64,000 bases of DNA from Cladopsammia gracilis (Eukaryota; Cnidaria; Anthozoa; Scleractinia; Dendrophylliidae), in assembly GCA_022457155.1 (NCBI GenBank), contig JAJGOT010000682.1, positions 188,501-252,500 of the forward strand. The letters are read 5' to 3'. Shown piece after piece: positions 33,217 through 44,479 of this stretch. The position numbers and the translations under genes are program-made. The notes beneath the pieces are model-generated. The model was not told the DNA's origin and searched no databases. It worked only from the letters and a program-made list of their open reading frames with translations. Numbering within the stretch: the stretch's first letter is position 1; the number at the start of each line of letters is the position of its first letter.

Positions 33217-34215
33217 ATGTTTTGTAGCAGTTGTGGAGCAAAGTCTCAGGAAAATTAAAAAATATTGCTCAAAATGTGGAGTATTTATTTCGAGCCCAAG
33301 AAACGAAACATCCAACAAGACCATAGGATTTGAAGAATTTAAAAAAAGAAAGAAACGAAGCGATTGAGCCAATTTCAGACTAAGATAAAGCTAAAGGCAC
33401 TGACTGGTAATGTCATGCAAATAACCCCAGCCTGCCCAATCGATGAAAATCGATCATTGGAAAGCAATCGATTTAATCAATAAAGATTAATCAATTAAAA
33501 TCAGTTGGCTCAATCAATTGATGAAAATCGATACTAACTAGTCAAGTCCCCTTAACTGTATCGATTTTTATCGATTTTATCGATTATAGCTAGTTCATGC
33601 CATTCTCGCAGCACATGCTGCCTTCCTTGAAATTGTTTTGATATTGGTTTGCTTGGCAGCAGCCAAAGTAAATGTTGCTACTAACTGTTTCTGTTACTTA
33701 TATATCAACACACTTATGGAATTTTAATCAATGATTTATGATTAAACAAAATTGAAAGAGCAAGCAAATGTCCGGGAGTGTTGTAATTTTGAAAGAAAGA
33801 AAATTGATGGGTAATATATTCTATTTTAGGATAAAACACGACAGATCTTTTGTGGCACAAGAAAAGCAAGGATTTCCCTTGATTCTTCAAAGACGGGTGA
33901 AGTAAATATGGAACACGTGGAAGTTTTAGAGAAAGGTAGTGTCTCAGTTATGATTTCAAAGTGCACCATGAACTTTAACAATTTGTTTGATGTTTTACTA
34001 CAAGTAATTCTTGTTGATTAATTTCATCCATTATAGAGCATATAGAAATGGTACGACCTTGTGCTATTTCTTTTTTTCTGGTCATAGATGATCCAGTCCA
34101 CTCGCTCACTCACTCTTCCTCTTCTGGTGACGTTTCACTCCGAGATTTGCTGTCTCAAAAGTTAAATGAAACATGGGCCGCCATTCCTTACAGAGAGTGG
34201 GATAGTGAATGGTAG
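33217..34215 (+). CDS. Candidate three-exon zinc-ribbon gene
   Basis: Exon 1 (33217-33406) has a Kozak-type GCCGCCATG and reads MFCSSCGAKSQEN, then, in a shifted frame after an A-run, KYCSKCGVFISSPRNE and FEEFKKRKKRSD; two CxxC pairs form a double zinc ribbon. It ends at a GTAATG donor. Exon 2 (33830-33935) lies between ATTTTAG and GTAGTG: DKTRQIFCGTRKARISLDSS. Exon 3 (34088-34215) follows GGTCATAG: DDPVHSLTHSSSSGDVSLRD ... REWDSEW and a stop. Zinc-ribbon first exons like this start several cnidarian nuclear or ubiquitin-related proteins. The A-run shift in exon 1 argues for a damaged copy. Exon linking is inference. Confidence 0.35.
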
Positions 34216-34974
34216 GAGAAATACACAGGTTAATTTTTTTCAATTGCTCTAAAAAGTTATTAGTTCTAGGTGTGTTCTAACGTAAATACTGTTCTCTCCG
34301 CTTCCAGAAGAATAAATAATAAAATAATAACAAACTTAGCATGGTGTTGTTAATTGGGGACACCATAAATACATAAACACCATAAATAATAAAATAATAT
34401 ACAGAAGCTGAATGCCACAAAAGCACGTTTTGTGACCCTGCACCTGGAGTAGCTGTTTTAACACTAGAAAGAGGAACAAAAACAGCTGACAAAAAGGTTA
34501 TTGAGATCATTTTGATTTTAAAACTCACATTTCTTTTAAGATATTAAAATATCTCATTTCCTGATGTACGTTTTTTGGGTGCTTGTCATCTGTATCTACA
34601 GGAAAACTGACCTGTGTTAGTACCGCATCACATACCAGTGGCTGACTTCACCCACCCAGAGGATGAGTGTGTACACTCTATCGAGGTAGCTAGGGGCAGC
34701 CTCTTCCGCTTTGGAATGGTTGTACACTCGGAAGTACAAAATCGTAACTATTCCATGGTTCGTGGTGTAAAAGACTCTTCTTTGTAAGCAGTGTATACGA
34801 TTTTTGGTGTCATCTTTGATCACTAGCAATACAGTAGAACCTACTACTAATAATAACTTTGCCTTCAATTAAACTGTGTTAGGTTGGTACACTAACATTT
34901 GGTTTATTCATTTTTTTTAAATTTGGTTTATTCATGCAATTACTGTCTGGATTTGAACGCCAAGACTTGAACGT
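34216..34974. other. No recognisable gene; short ATA microsatellite
   Basis: Short frames on both strands without a domain. A CATAAATA...CACCATAAATAATAAAATAATA segment is duplicated around 34310-34400. Confidence 0.5.
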
Positions 34975-35285
34975 GCAATATACATACATACATACATACA
35001 TACTTTATTACCACGTCCCCAAAGGGGATTTTCAGAGGCAACGATAAAATGATAAAATACAATGATAAAATATAATACAAAATACTATAAAATTCTAATC
35101 ACATAGAATTGTAAAAATTATTTAAAAGCTGAGATTTAAGGCGACGTTTAAAATCGATAACCGATTCGCAAAGTTTAAAATCGTTCGATAAAGTATTCCA
35201 TAAAGTGACTGCCCAGCCTCTGTATGAAGCTACATAGCTAAATTTCGTTTTGATACCGTTTGTACTAAGGCACTAAAAATACAGT
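34975..35285 (-). mobile_element. 3' end of a jockey/CR1-like LINE with (TATG)n tail
   Basis: On the minus strand the text reads AVTLWNTLSNDFKLCESVID then FKRRLKSQLLNNFYNSM and a stop: the characteristic C terminus of jockey/CR1/L2 ORF2 (G-A-x-x-W-N-x-L, then F-K-x-x-L). The 3' UTR follows and ends in a TATG/CATA microsatellite at 34978-35002, the usual tail of this group. Strongly 5' truncated, as expected for target-primed insertion. Confidence 0.7.
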
Positions 35286-36300
35286 TATATCGGGGGTAGA
35301 TTTGAAGTATGGGCTTCTGAATTGTGTTCTTTAATTTATTACTTTGATTTCATTGGTTCGTTATATTGGGATTTTATTACATGTCAATTTTTTTTCAATG
35401 TCAGAAGTGCTTCGTATTTTATTCACATATACCAAAAGAATTGTAATAAAAGTTAACAAAAACGCATAGTGACTAAAAGCAAGTTTAACTTCAGTTGAAG
35501 TTCCACCAACATTTTATTACACAAAAGACTTGTGGAAATTTCTGCCACCATTTTACTCACTGAAGCAAAAAACCCACGGAAATTTCCGGCATAATCTTAC
35601 TCACTAAAGCAAAAAACCTGCGGGAATTTCTGCCATCAATTCATTTCTATAAGTGCAATATGAGTGAAAATTACTGGTCAATATATTTCACAGTTTTAAA
35701 GCAATAAAGTGTTTTTTACCTGCTTTGTGCCAAGAATGTTTATTCTTGGCAAAAAATGAGCTATTTTATTGCGCTTTTTCCGATATTTTAGAAAGCCAAA
35801 AAATGAAGGTAATATGTACCAATATTTGAGAGATTTTGCCAACCAAAGCTAGAATATGGCAACATTTCCTTATAGTAACAAATTTTGCCAAAAAAATCCA
35901 AAAAGGACATAAATTGGAACTTTTTACCAGAATTTCACCCTTTTAGAATATCCCCTTTGCTTTTAGAATGTGTTGGTACTTATTTTTAACTTCACCCATA
36001 TATTTCCCTTTAACATTTCTCTTATTGTGACAAAAAAATAAGAAAAACTAGTCTGTTTACCGCATGCCATTCCTTATGTGGGAAAAAATAATAAGAAGAA
36101 AGGGGAGACGGGGGGAACCCAAGAGGGTAAAGAAGTTACAGCTTAAAATAGCTTTTTGATTTGAAGTTTAAAAGTAACTTTTCTTATGTATTCTTTTATA
36201 TTTATTTCTCTTTTAAGAGGACATTTATAAAAAGGAGATACATCGGCCAAACTGTCAGATTAATTCAATTTCCAGAAGGCTTTCAATACTATTGAATGGA
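35286..36300. other. AT-rich, no recognisable gene
   Basis: Two or three imperfect copies of a phrase with AAAAAACC(C/T)(A/G)CGG(A/G)AATTTC occur at 35530-35640. No conserved frame. Confidence 0.5.
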
Positions 36301-38102
36301 AATTCATTCAAAAAATGCTCACTCTCTTTAATTTCAAGGCACTAAGCCACACAAGTGTAAACGTTCAAGAGAGATTCCAGCTCATACAGAAACAATTCGA
36401 GCTGATGAAAAACATGATGTCAGAACTAAACGATGAAAATATTTGGAGAAGCGAGTGGGGAGGTGACATTTTCTTTTCACATGGATCACTATACAGCAGA
36501 GGTGTTTGCATCCTATTAAATCCTTCACTGAATTGCATTTCTAAAAATATTCAAAAAGACCAAATTGGAAGAATTGTATCAATTGATTTGAATTTTAACG
36601 AAAACTTCTTTGTGTAATGTGTATGCCCCAAATGACCAGCGACAACAGCAAGGATTTATACATAATCTAAACATGTACTTGATGTCTAACATGGACATTG
36701 AAAACCTTCTAATAGGAGGTGATTGGAATGTTTCTTTGCAAGCTATTGATAAAAAGGGCGGAAACCCATGGAAACCTACGGCCACTAGGGATCAATTGTT
36801 GATGATGATGAAGGAATTTGACTTAGTAGATATTTTCAGAGAGCAAAATCTGAATAAAAAAAACTACACCTACGAATCAAAAGTGCTTAAACTCTGTTTG
36901 TGCATCGCCTTTTTTCTAATACTACAACATAAAATTAATTGGGTTGAACAGATAGAAACTGTGGTTTCTAATGCTCCAGATCACAGGGCAGTAAAACTTA
37001 AATTAACGAGCCCCGATAGTAAAAGAGGCCCAGGGCTGTGGAAATTTAACAACTCGCTCTTGGATGATGAAGGCTATGTAAATTTAATTAGAGAAAATTA
37101 CCCTTCTATTAGTGGAACGTATTCTGGACAAGAAGACAAAAGGCTTAAATGGAAATTAGTTAAAATGGAGCTGAGGTCTTACAATTCCTTATGCAAAAAA
37201 TAAAGCAAAAAATACCCGTAAGAAAGAGACTGATCTGCAAAAGAAACTTGGTGATCTAGACCAATTAATTTCCAGTGCTAATGCTGACAGTGTCTGGGCA
37301 TAATACTATGATCTGAAAGATGGATATAGCCAGTTGAAACTGGAACTTTGTCTCATCTATGAAAATAAGGGCAAGGGCTCAATTGTTCGTTCCAAAATAA
37401 GATGGATTGAGCAAGGTGAAAAACCAACTAAATACTTCTTCAACACAGAGAAAAGAAATTACAATCATAAAACAATAAGGGAATTGAAGCATTCAGATGG
37501 TAAGTCAGTGACCAAAGAGGAAGAAATATTTGAAGAAATTGAAATATTTTACAAGGAGCTCTATACTTTCCCCGCCAGTGTTGAAAATGTGTTACTTAAA
37601 AATTTTGTTAAAAATTTAGAATTACCCAGACTTCACGACTCGGTGAGTAGTGAATTAGAAGGTGAAATCACTCTTAAGGAGTGTAAAGATATTTTACATA
37701 CATTTTGTAGGGGTAAATCACCAGGTGAAGATGGATTTACCTGGGAGTTCTATAACTGCTTTTTTGATTTATTGGGGCAGGATCTTGTTGATTGTTTCAA
37801 CGCTTCGTATAGAGCTGGTGAAATGTCACATTCCCAACAGAGAGGCGTAATTACATTTATACTGAAAAAGGACTCTGACCTCTCCGTACTTACTAATTGG
37901 CGGCCGATAACGCCATTAAATATGGACTGTAAAATTGTGTCAAAAGTTATTGCCAAGAGATTGGAAAAGGTGCTAGCTCTTCTAATTAATCCTGACCAAA
38001 CAGGCTTCATAAAAGGCAGATACATTGGACAAAACATTAGATTAATTAATGATATTCTTGAACAAACAAAGCTTCAGAACATCCCTGGTATACTATAACA
38101 GC
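36300..38102 (+). mobile_element. L1-like LINE ORF2: endonuclease and N-terminal RT
   Basis: Endonuclease pieces: SEWGGDIFFSHGSLYSRGV, then CNVYAPNDQRQQQGFIHNL, IGGDWNVSLQAIDKKGGNPW and NAPDHRAVKLKL. RGPGLWKFNNSLLDD leads to the linker. RT (37334-38098): KIRWIEQGEKPTKYFFNTEK, GKSPGEDGFTWEFYNCFFD, NWRPITPLNMDCKIVSKVIA, DQTGFIKGRYIGQNIRLIN, EQTKLQNIPGIL. Stops at 36616 and 37201. The domain stops at 38102 because another element is inserted; RT text resumes at 39213 but without about 100 residues, so a deletion also occurred. Confidence 0.85.
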
Positions 38103-38391
38103 CACCCTGGATCCAGAGGTCCGTTCTCTGAATATCACGAGTGAAATTAACCGCATAAACGGTTAGAAGAAGCTCACGAGACGGACCTCTGGTCACTGGA
38201 ATATACAACCTCATTTCCATGCGAGGATCTAGTTCAGAATCTGAACTAGGTCGCTGATTGGTTACTCCTAGTTGTTTCCAGACTCTACCGGGAGTTAATG
38301 ATGCAACAGCAACTTCGATTGGCTGGACCAAAACAATTCGCCACGGGCGCATGAAAAACCGGTTTCCCAAAGTGAAGCCACACAAACAACA

Positions 38392-38576
38392 ATGGCGGAC
38401 GAAGATAGAGATTGCGGCTTTTTGCGATCTTTAAGAAACGCTGTGGATTACTCTAGGATCCAAATTTTCAAAATATCAGAGAACTAAAGCCAGTTCAGAA
38501 AGAAGCGCTCTTGAAATTTATTCAGCGCAAGGATGTCTTGAAAAGAGGTGTTGACAGGCCAGACACGACTTATTAA
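38392..38576 (+). pseudogene. Captured 5' piece of a RecQ/DEAD-type helicase gene
   Basis: ATG 38392 in the context AACAATGGCGG gives MADEDRDCGFLRSLRNAVDY and a stop. In another frame RELKPVQKEALLKFIQRKDV follows (38475-38534), the segment before Walker A in RecQ-like helicases (Q-x-x-AL then a gene-specific DV). Walker A itself is absent. The fragment has the look of a gene start with some 5' leader rather than a random piece. Frameshifted; non-functional. Confidence 0.45.
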
Positions 38577-38647
38577 TTTGCGTTATCGTGGAGTGTGACC
38601 TTTAGAGTTTTGTTTGAACGAGGAAAATTTTTATCTCTATTTAATTT

Positions 38648-38863
38648 TTATCTCCAGCACGGAGGCGTGCTTTGGAGTTGCAGGTATTCTCGCTGAACGA
38701 TTTCGCTGACCACTGGTAGGTGACAGGAAGAGAAATAGGTGTACTGGATTAATTGCGTGCGGATATCAAGGATTCTTTGTTTGTTAAATCTCTCGCCTTT
38801 GAAAACGGTTGTATCCAGAAAGTTTACTTCTTTGTCTGAGATTATGTTTGTTTGCAAGGACAA
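38648..38863 (-). mobile_element. Penelope-like element fragment
   Basis: Minus strand: EVNFLDTTVFKGERFNKQRI then LDIRTQLIQYTYFSSCH. This matches the post-RT region of Penelope-like elements (FLDTT-x-x-K-G-x-R-F, then LD-x-RTHFKPTET-x-QY), also seen at 41.4 and 42.2 kb here. Only about 70 residues remain, inside the TIR element at 38103-39203. Confidence 0.65.
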
Positions 38864-39097
38864 TAAAATCTTCTATCTCCTTTTTCTCAACACTCTACAG
38901 TGAAAAAATGTTATCGATGTATCTTTTCCACTGGAGTGGATTTCATTAAATATTTCTGTCTCGACAGTGGAATATTGTCACGCATAACGGCGCCACTGTC
39001 AACAAACAGACACGCTTTGGTCCCCAAGGTTTAAAACCGGTTTGGTGAGATATCTGATCCACAAATCGCATGGAAATGAGGTTTTGTACTCGAGTGC

Positions 39098-39195
39098 CCA
39101 GAGGTTTTTATTTTTTCTCGGCGCCTTGCGCCTCGTTGTCGCGGCTTCGCCGCTCAAACTCGCCGTTTTCACTAAAAAATAAAAACCTCTGGCAC
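39098..39195. repeat. Long hairpin with nested small hairpins
   Basis: Arms CCAGAGGTTTTTATTTTTT and AAAAAATAAAAACCTCTGG (19 bp, perfect) enclose about 60 nt that contain GGCGCC-TT-GCGCC and GCGGC-TTC-GCCGC. The outer arm is the right terminus of the surrounding element, duplicated in inverse orientation. Confidence 0.85.
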
Positions 39196-39212
39196 CCAGG
39201 GTATATAACAGC

Positions 39213-39447
39213 TGGATTTCTGTTGAACTACTAGTGTGTAAAATCAGACAAGATAAAGAAACACAGGGTATAAATATTTTTGGCAAGGAATTGAAATTAA
39301 GCCAGTTTGCTGATGATACCACCCTTCTTAATGGTAAACTAATTCGGTAAAAAAAAGCAATCGCTGTATTGGACAAATTTAGTGATATCTCCGGCCTGAA
39401 ATTGAATCCGTCGAAAACTAAAGCTTTATGGTTGGGTCCATGGTGAC
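39213..39447 (+). mobile_element. L1-like LINE, RT continuation with FADD box
   Basis: After the second TATAACAGC the text reads ELLVCKIRQDKETQGINIFG, KELKLSQFADDTTLLNGK and AVLDKFSDISGLKLNPSKTK, the FADD active site and the next RT block of an L1-type ORF2. One stop at 39348. It continues the LINE ending at 38102, with the palm region between missing. Confidence 0.8.
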
Positions 39448-40031
39448 ATAGAAACGATAAACCCTTTGGATTTGGTAGTAAATGTTTTAATTCAACTTAA
39501 TTTAATTCCTTTTTTTACTGTACTTGTAAGTTGTTTCTATTAGCAATAAAAAAAATGATGTCAGAACTTGAGAATACCAATAATAAAAGTGTTGAATCTT
39601 ATCCTTGTGTGCTCTCTAAGTATAAGAAAGAGAGGGTCTCAGATACACAAAAATATCTGAATAAGAAACACAAAGACCGCAAAAGACTAGCAAAACGAAA
39701 AAGCCGACAAGGCTAAAAAGAACGAAAAATTCATTTAAAACCTCTCAGATTACCAATTATCAACTGACCAGACCAACATACTCTCTAGGGGTCTCTGTTT
39801 TATTCCATCACCGCAAATCACAGTAAAAGCAGATTGCATGAGAAAACAACTCAAGTGATTTCGATCAATTTGCAAGACAAATGCGTCTCCAATACAAGAA
39901 GAGAAAGAGAAACACCCATTTTATGAAAAATCAAACTGGGTACCACCAGTTCAACCATCAGTTGCTCTAGACACCAACCTAGAGGAAGTCAGATTACAAC
40001 TCGCGAAAATTGAGACAACACATCCTAATGC
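39448..40031. other. No recognisable gene
   Basis: A Lys-rich 61-codon frame (39531-39716) has no recognised family; it may be the decayed 5' part of the Penelope-like element downstream. Confidence 0.4.
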
Positions 40032-40156
40032 TGATTTACACGGTACAACTTTGTCACATGCGACACGCTATTACCCCGTGTAAATCAACTTGAGTCATGT
40101 CGTAAGCATGCCGTAAGCATGTCGCATGCAACAAAGTTGTACCGTGTAAATCGGCC
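40032..40156. mobile_element. Foldback MITE with about 32-bp arms
   Basis: The left arm GATTTACACGGTACAACTTT (near 40036) and right arm AAAGTTGTACCGTGTAAATC are complements over about 32 bp with two or three mismatches. The loop repeats GTCGTAAGCATGCCGTAAGCATGTCG. Possible 3-bp flanks TAA/CAA suggest Harbinger type, but this is not clean. Confidence 0.65.
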
Positions 40157-40340
40157 TCAAGAATAACTTGCCTCAACACGAACATAAAGCTCTCAAGAAG
40201 TTAAGAGAAAACTCCGAAATCAAAGCACACAAAGGAACTACAACTGTCATTATGAACAAAGAGGACAAAGTAAAAGAGGGCTTGACCAACTGTAAAAAAA
40301 ACTGTAAATCTTTATTTAAACATGGTTAAGTCATCAGGAA

Positions 40341-40370
40341 CCTAACCTACCTAACCTAACCTAGCCTAAA
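40341..40370. repeat. Short CCTAAC-type array
   Basis: Five adjacent units CCTAAC, CTAC, CTAAC, CTAAC, CTAGC. It resembles, but is not, the animal telomere repeat CCCTAA. Confidence 0.6.
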
Positions 40371-40629
40371 CAAATTACAAAGCTATCTACAATTAATCTA
40401 AATTCATCTAACTAGTGACTATATGTATTGTGATGGGCGAAATAAACTTACTTAATCTAAATAAACCTGTTTTTCATGAATGCCATGTGTAGTTAAATTA
40501 AAAATTCAGATAAGCTGATCACTTAAACTCAACATTGAAGAGAACTATAAGCCCCTTGAAACAACCATGGTAGCTGGGAGATACTTATAACAGAGTCAAA
40601 CAGCTTATTTCAGAACTCCACCAAAGAGA

Positions 40630-41881
40630 CCACATTGATCAAATGACATTCAAATGTTATCTCAAACGCCAAACCCCCCTCGCATACCAGTGTTCTACAT
40701 GTATACACTGACGAAAATACACAAGGCAAACTTGACTGGTTTACCAATCATTTCCGGGTGCGATGGCCCAACAGAAAGAATTTCATTCTTTGTTGACAGC
40801 CTCCTTCAGCCAATTGTGAAAGAAGTACAGCAATCATACCTCAAAGATACAACACATTTCATCAATTTTGTAGAGGGGACAATAGTTCCAAAAAACACTA
40901 TCCTTGTTTCAGTGGATGTAACAAGCCTATACACTAATACATCACAGGAGGAAGGAATTACGACTATATGCAAAGCATATGACATTTTCTACACAAACAA
41001 CCCTCCGATACCAACGAACCATCTGAAAGAAATGCTAAGACTAATACTACAGGAAAACTCTCCAATTTATTGGAAAAGACTACCTTCAGACTCACGGCAC
41101 CACAATGGGAAAAAAAATGGCAGTTTCCTTCGCTAATATTTTCATGGCAAACATAAGAACGGAAATTATAAACCATTGCACAAAGAAACCGTTGGTATGG
41201 AATTGAAATGATGTATCAATGATGTATTCTCCCTGTGGTACACAAACAAAGACGAAGTTAACGCCTTCATTGAACAAGCGAACAGATATCACCCTACAAT
41301 CAAATTCACAGCTGAAATTTCTGACAAAGCAATCACTTTTCTAGATACATGCATTTACAGAGGCGCAAGATTTGAAAGAGTCTATCCTTGATACAGGTAC
41401 TCATTTTAAACCAACTGAGACCTTTCAATACACACACTAAATCTTGTCACCCACCGGGAGTCAAGAAGGGTTTTGTCAAAGGAGAGGCACTGAGACTATT
41501 CAGAACGAACTCCTCAAAGGAAATATCAATAAATTAAAACAAAACCTACAGGTAAGAGGCTACCCAAACAATTTCATAGAGAAAGTGCTCTCAGAAATAA
41601 TATTCTTTGACAGAAAGTCAGCTCTCAAAGACAAAACAAAAGCATGCAAGGAAATATTACCCTTTGTAACACAATACAACCCATGTGTGCCTAACTTAAA
41701 ACAGATCCTCATGGACAAATGGCATTTAATAGAATCGCAACCTTTGCTAAGACATGTCTATTAAGAGCCTCCCCTTATGTCATACAGGAGGGATGAGAGA
41801 TAGATCTTTAGAAGATTCACTGGTCAAGGCTGAACTGTAAAAACCAAACCAGCAAAAAAAGCCGAGTGAACAAAGGTTTTA
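40630..41881 (+). mobile_element. Penelope-like element, RT and C-terminal region, copy 1
   Basis: The RT frame (40654-41136) contains FYMYTLTKIHKANLTGLPII, SFFVDSLLQPIVKEVQQSYL and LVSVDVTSLYTNTSQEEGI, diagnostic of Penelope-like RT. Shifted frames continue with KKMAVSFANIFMA-type text, FKPTETFQYTH, NINKLKQNLQVRGYPNNFIE, ITQYN-like PCVPNLKQILMDKWHLIESQ and PLMSYRR. The GIY-YIG nuclease is absent. Several stops. Its 3' part is cut by the MITE at 41882. Confidence 0.8.
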
Positions 41882-42171
41882 CTGCGCCTTTCAATAACAT
41901 GCGGAATTTGAAATTCAAATTTCCACCAACAGTTGCGTTTTACACTGCCGTCAATCATCTTAGCTTACCTCTAAGGAAACAGATCTTCACTTCAATGAGG
42001 TCAAAAGGTCACATCCGTGCATTATGATTGGTAGATTTCGATCCATTTTGTTTGTTTCCTTTTTTTACATGGTCCTTTGGCTTTCGTATTAATTATGATT
42101 GACGGCAGGGAATAACGCAACTGTTGGTGGAAATTTGAATTTCAAATTCCGCATGTTATTGAAAGGTGCAG
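41882..42171. mobile_element. 290-bp MITE with exact borders, TA target site
   Basis: Arms of about 75 bp: left CTGCGCCTTTCAATAACATG, right complement CTGCACCTTTCAATAACATG, continuing through GGAATTTGAAATTCAAATTT. TA flanks both ends (41880-41881, 42172-42173). The neighbouring Penelope copy has the uninterrupted sequence GGTTTTAAGAACCACAC at 42773, proving the insertion point and a 2-bp TA duplication; hence Tc1/mariner type. Confidence 0.9.
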
Positions 42172-42810
42172 TAAGAACCACACCACGCACTAGTAGGATT
42201 TGTGCTAGGCCTGTCAACACCCTTTATTTCACCATTTACAAAGGCACAAGATTCAAAAAAGAGTCTATCCTTGATATGCGCACTCATTTTAAACCAACTG
42301 AGACCTTTCAATACATGCACTTTAAATCTTGTCACCCACTGGGAGTCAAGAGTTTTTGTCAAAGGAGAGGCCCTGAGACTCCTCAGAACGAACTCCTCAA
42401 ACGAAACGTTCGAGGAAAACATCAATAAATTCAAACAAAACCTACAATGTACGGGTAAGAGGCTACCCAAACAATTTGATCGAGAAAGTGCTCTCGAATA
42501 AATTCTGACAGAAAGTCAGCTCTCAAAGACAAAACAAAAGTGTGCCGGAAATATTACCCTTTGTAACACAATACAACCCATGTGTGCCTACCGGTAACTT
42601 AAAACAGAACCTCATGGTCAAATGCAATTTAATAGAATCACAACCTTTGCTAAGAGATATCTATAAAGAGCCTCCCCGTATTTCATACAAGAGGGGTAGA
42701 TCTTTAAAAGATTAACTGGTCAGGGCTAAACTGTAAAAACCAAACCAGCAAAAAAAGCCGAGTGAACAAAGGTTTTAAGAACCACACTGCGCACTAGTAG
42801 GATTTGAAAT
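42172..42810 (+). mobile_element. Penelope-like element, C-terminal region, copy 2 in tandem
   Basis: After the tail of copy 1 (AGAACCACACCACGCACTAG) a second copy begins inside the ORF: TIYKGTRFKKESILDMRTHF, KPTETFQYMHFKSCHPLGV, then frames with NINKFKQNLQ and AKRYL. It ends in the same tail, with CACTGCGCACTAGTAGGATT at 42787. The two copies are head to tail and in the same orientation, an arrangement known for Penelope-like elements. Many frameshifts. Confidence 0.75.
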
Positions 42811-44470
42811 TTTTGCCCCATGGGTGACAAAATTGATCAAAATTGAAGGAAATCTGTCAAAACCTGTGGGTATACCCGATCCCCCCCCCCACCCTAGGGA
42901 AAACCATTGACAGGTGCATAAAAGAATAAAATGGCTGCCATTTTGGACTAAGGTGTATAGAAAGAAGGTGGCTTAATATTTAGCAAAATGCAGATAAACA
43001 TGTATAAACATCCATAAACCATACTTTGATTGATCAATGAAGTATTGTCATACATTCAGATTACTGTAATTACAATTACGTTTTAGTATGCAGTACTGGA
43101 AATAACAATAGGTCATCGGACATCGTCTGACCAAAATCCGAAAATGTCCGACCAGTTTTAAATTATGCTCGGATGTCTGAGCATAAAAATTACTCAGCTT
43201 TTGTCACTCACTGCATTTGATTCTAAAAACATTACAAGAATTTACGCTATTTGTACTATTCATTTTGCCGTAAAAGGCTCTCTCAATTCAAGAAAATTCA
43301 GAAAAAGCTGTCATTTGAAATCACCCTACAATGCATTGCAAACTTTCTTATAGCACGTCGTGTATGTTTACTGATCGTGTCTCAGGAAAAATCCAAAATA
43401 GCGGATATCCGACCAATTTTGTAAAATGTTTGATCAAAAGGGAGGTTTGAAAAGACACTTCTAAGCAAGAAAAATTAGTTCCAGCACTCGTACGAGTACT
43501 GGTAATATTATCCCCAAGGCTTGTGAATATTGTGACTTTGAGCTAGGTTGGTTACAGTAAAAATGTACTGGTGACAGCCTGTCATTTATTGTTTAGGTTG
43601 CGAAGGAAAAGGGGGAGGGGCTTAAAAGAGAGGGGTTTTTAATCAATATCTTGCTTCAAAAAGGGGGAGATGCTTATTAGAGAGAGGTGCTTTATAGAGG
43701 ATTTCCAGTACTTTCAATTAAATACAATTTTCGATGATCACTATTATATTGATGAGATTATTATTTCAGCGACTGGAGTCACGATTTACAGCTAACTGAG
43801 TTGTGGTAGAAGTTGGAAAATATGTCAAAGTTAGAAAATCAAATCTCAAATGGTATAAACCCAGGAGTATCAGTCTATTAAGTTTGATTGTCTAGGTCAG
43901 CGTAGTTCTGAAAAGAACTTTTAATTAACTGTTGTTGACAATTACTCAGATATTTTGACAGACTGAACAAAAGTCACAATGAAAAAGTATTGGATAGCCT
44001 TTATGATTGGCTGATCATGAGTGTCAGAATAATATATATTTAATATATCTTTTTCTCAATACAGGTACACATTCGATCTCCTACAAATCCAAGCTTCAGA
44101 GTTTGTAACCACAATTTCACAGTCAGGTATTAAAATGTGTCATAATTTTAGTGTTATAAGTTATTAACCCGACAACATGTACTGCCAAGACCACTACCAC
44201 CCAAGTTCAAAATAATTGCAAAGTACATTAAAGGCATAACAATTACCTTTCATTCAAATGACTGTTCCAGACTGAATCAAAGGGCTCATGAGGATCCAAT
44301 CTGTGGATAAGTCCACAGATTGGTTTTTTAGAGACTTGCTGAAGGCCCTTAATTTATCAACACTGGCCAAGCAACGGGCATATAAGATTGCTGACACAAT
44401 GTTTAAATTAATGGTCCTAGTCCCATTTGCCTACAAGACCTAATATAACTTAGAATTCTTCACACAATTT
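42811..44470. other. No recognisable gene
   Basis: Contains a C-run (42882-42894) and G/A-rich text at 43605-43680. No conserved frame on either strand. Confidence 0.55.
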
Positions 44471-44479
44471 GAGAGGACA

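Larger units (their letters stand above)
38103..39203. mobile_element. 1.1-kb element with TIRs and a 9-bp target duplication (Mutator-type, non-autonomous)
   Basis: TATAACAGC stands on both sides (38094-38102 and 39204-39212), a perfect 9-bp duplication, interrupting a LINE. Just inside, the ends are imperfect inverted repeats: ACCCTGGATCCAGAGGT on the left, and the complement of the right end reads ACCCTGGGTGCCAGAGGT. A 9-bp duplication is typical of Mutator-like elements. Inside lie a helicase-gene fragment, a Penelope-like fragment and a hairpin at the right end; no transposase. I read it as a cargo-carrying non-autonomous element comparable to Pack-MULEs. Confidence 0.65.

Noticed and set aside
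34617..34868. 83-codon minus-strand frame
   Set aside because: No domain, no splice support and no repeat relation; kept only as unassigned sequence.
40341..40370. Telomere repeat
   Set aside because: Units are CCTAAC/CTAAC and not CCCTAA, only about 30 bp, and lie inside transposon sequence.
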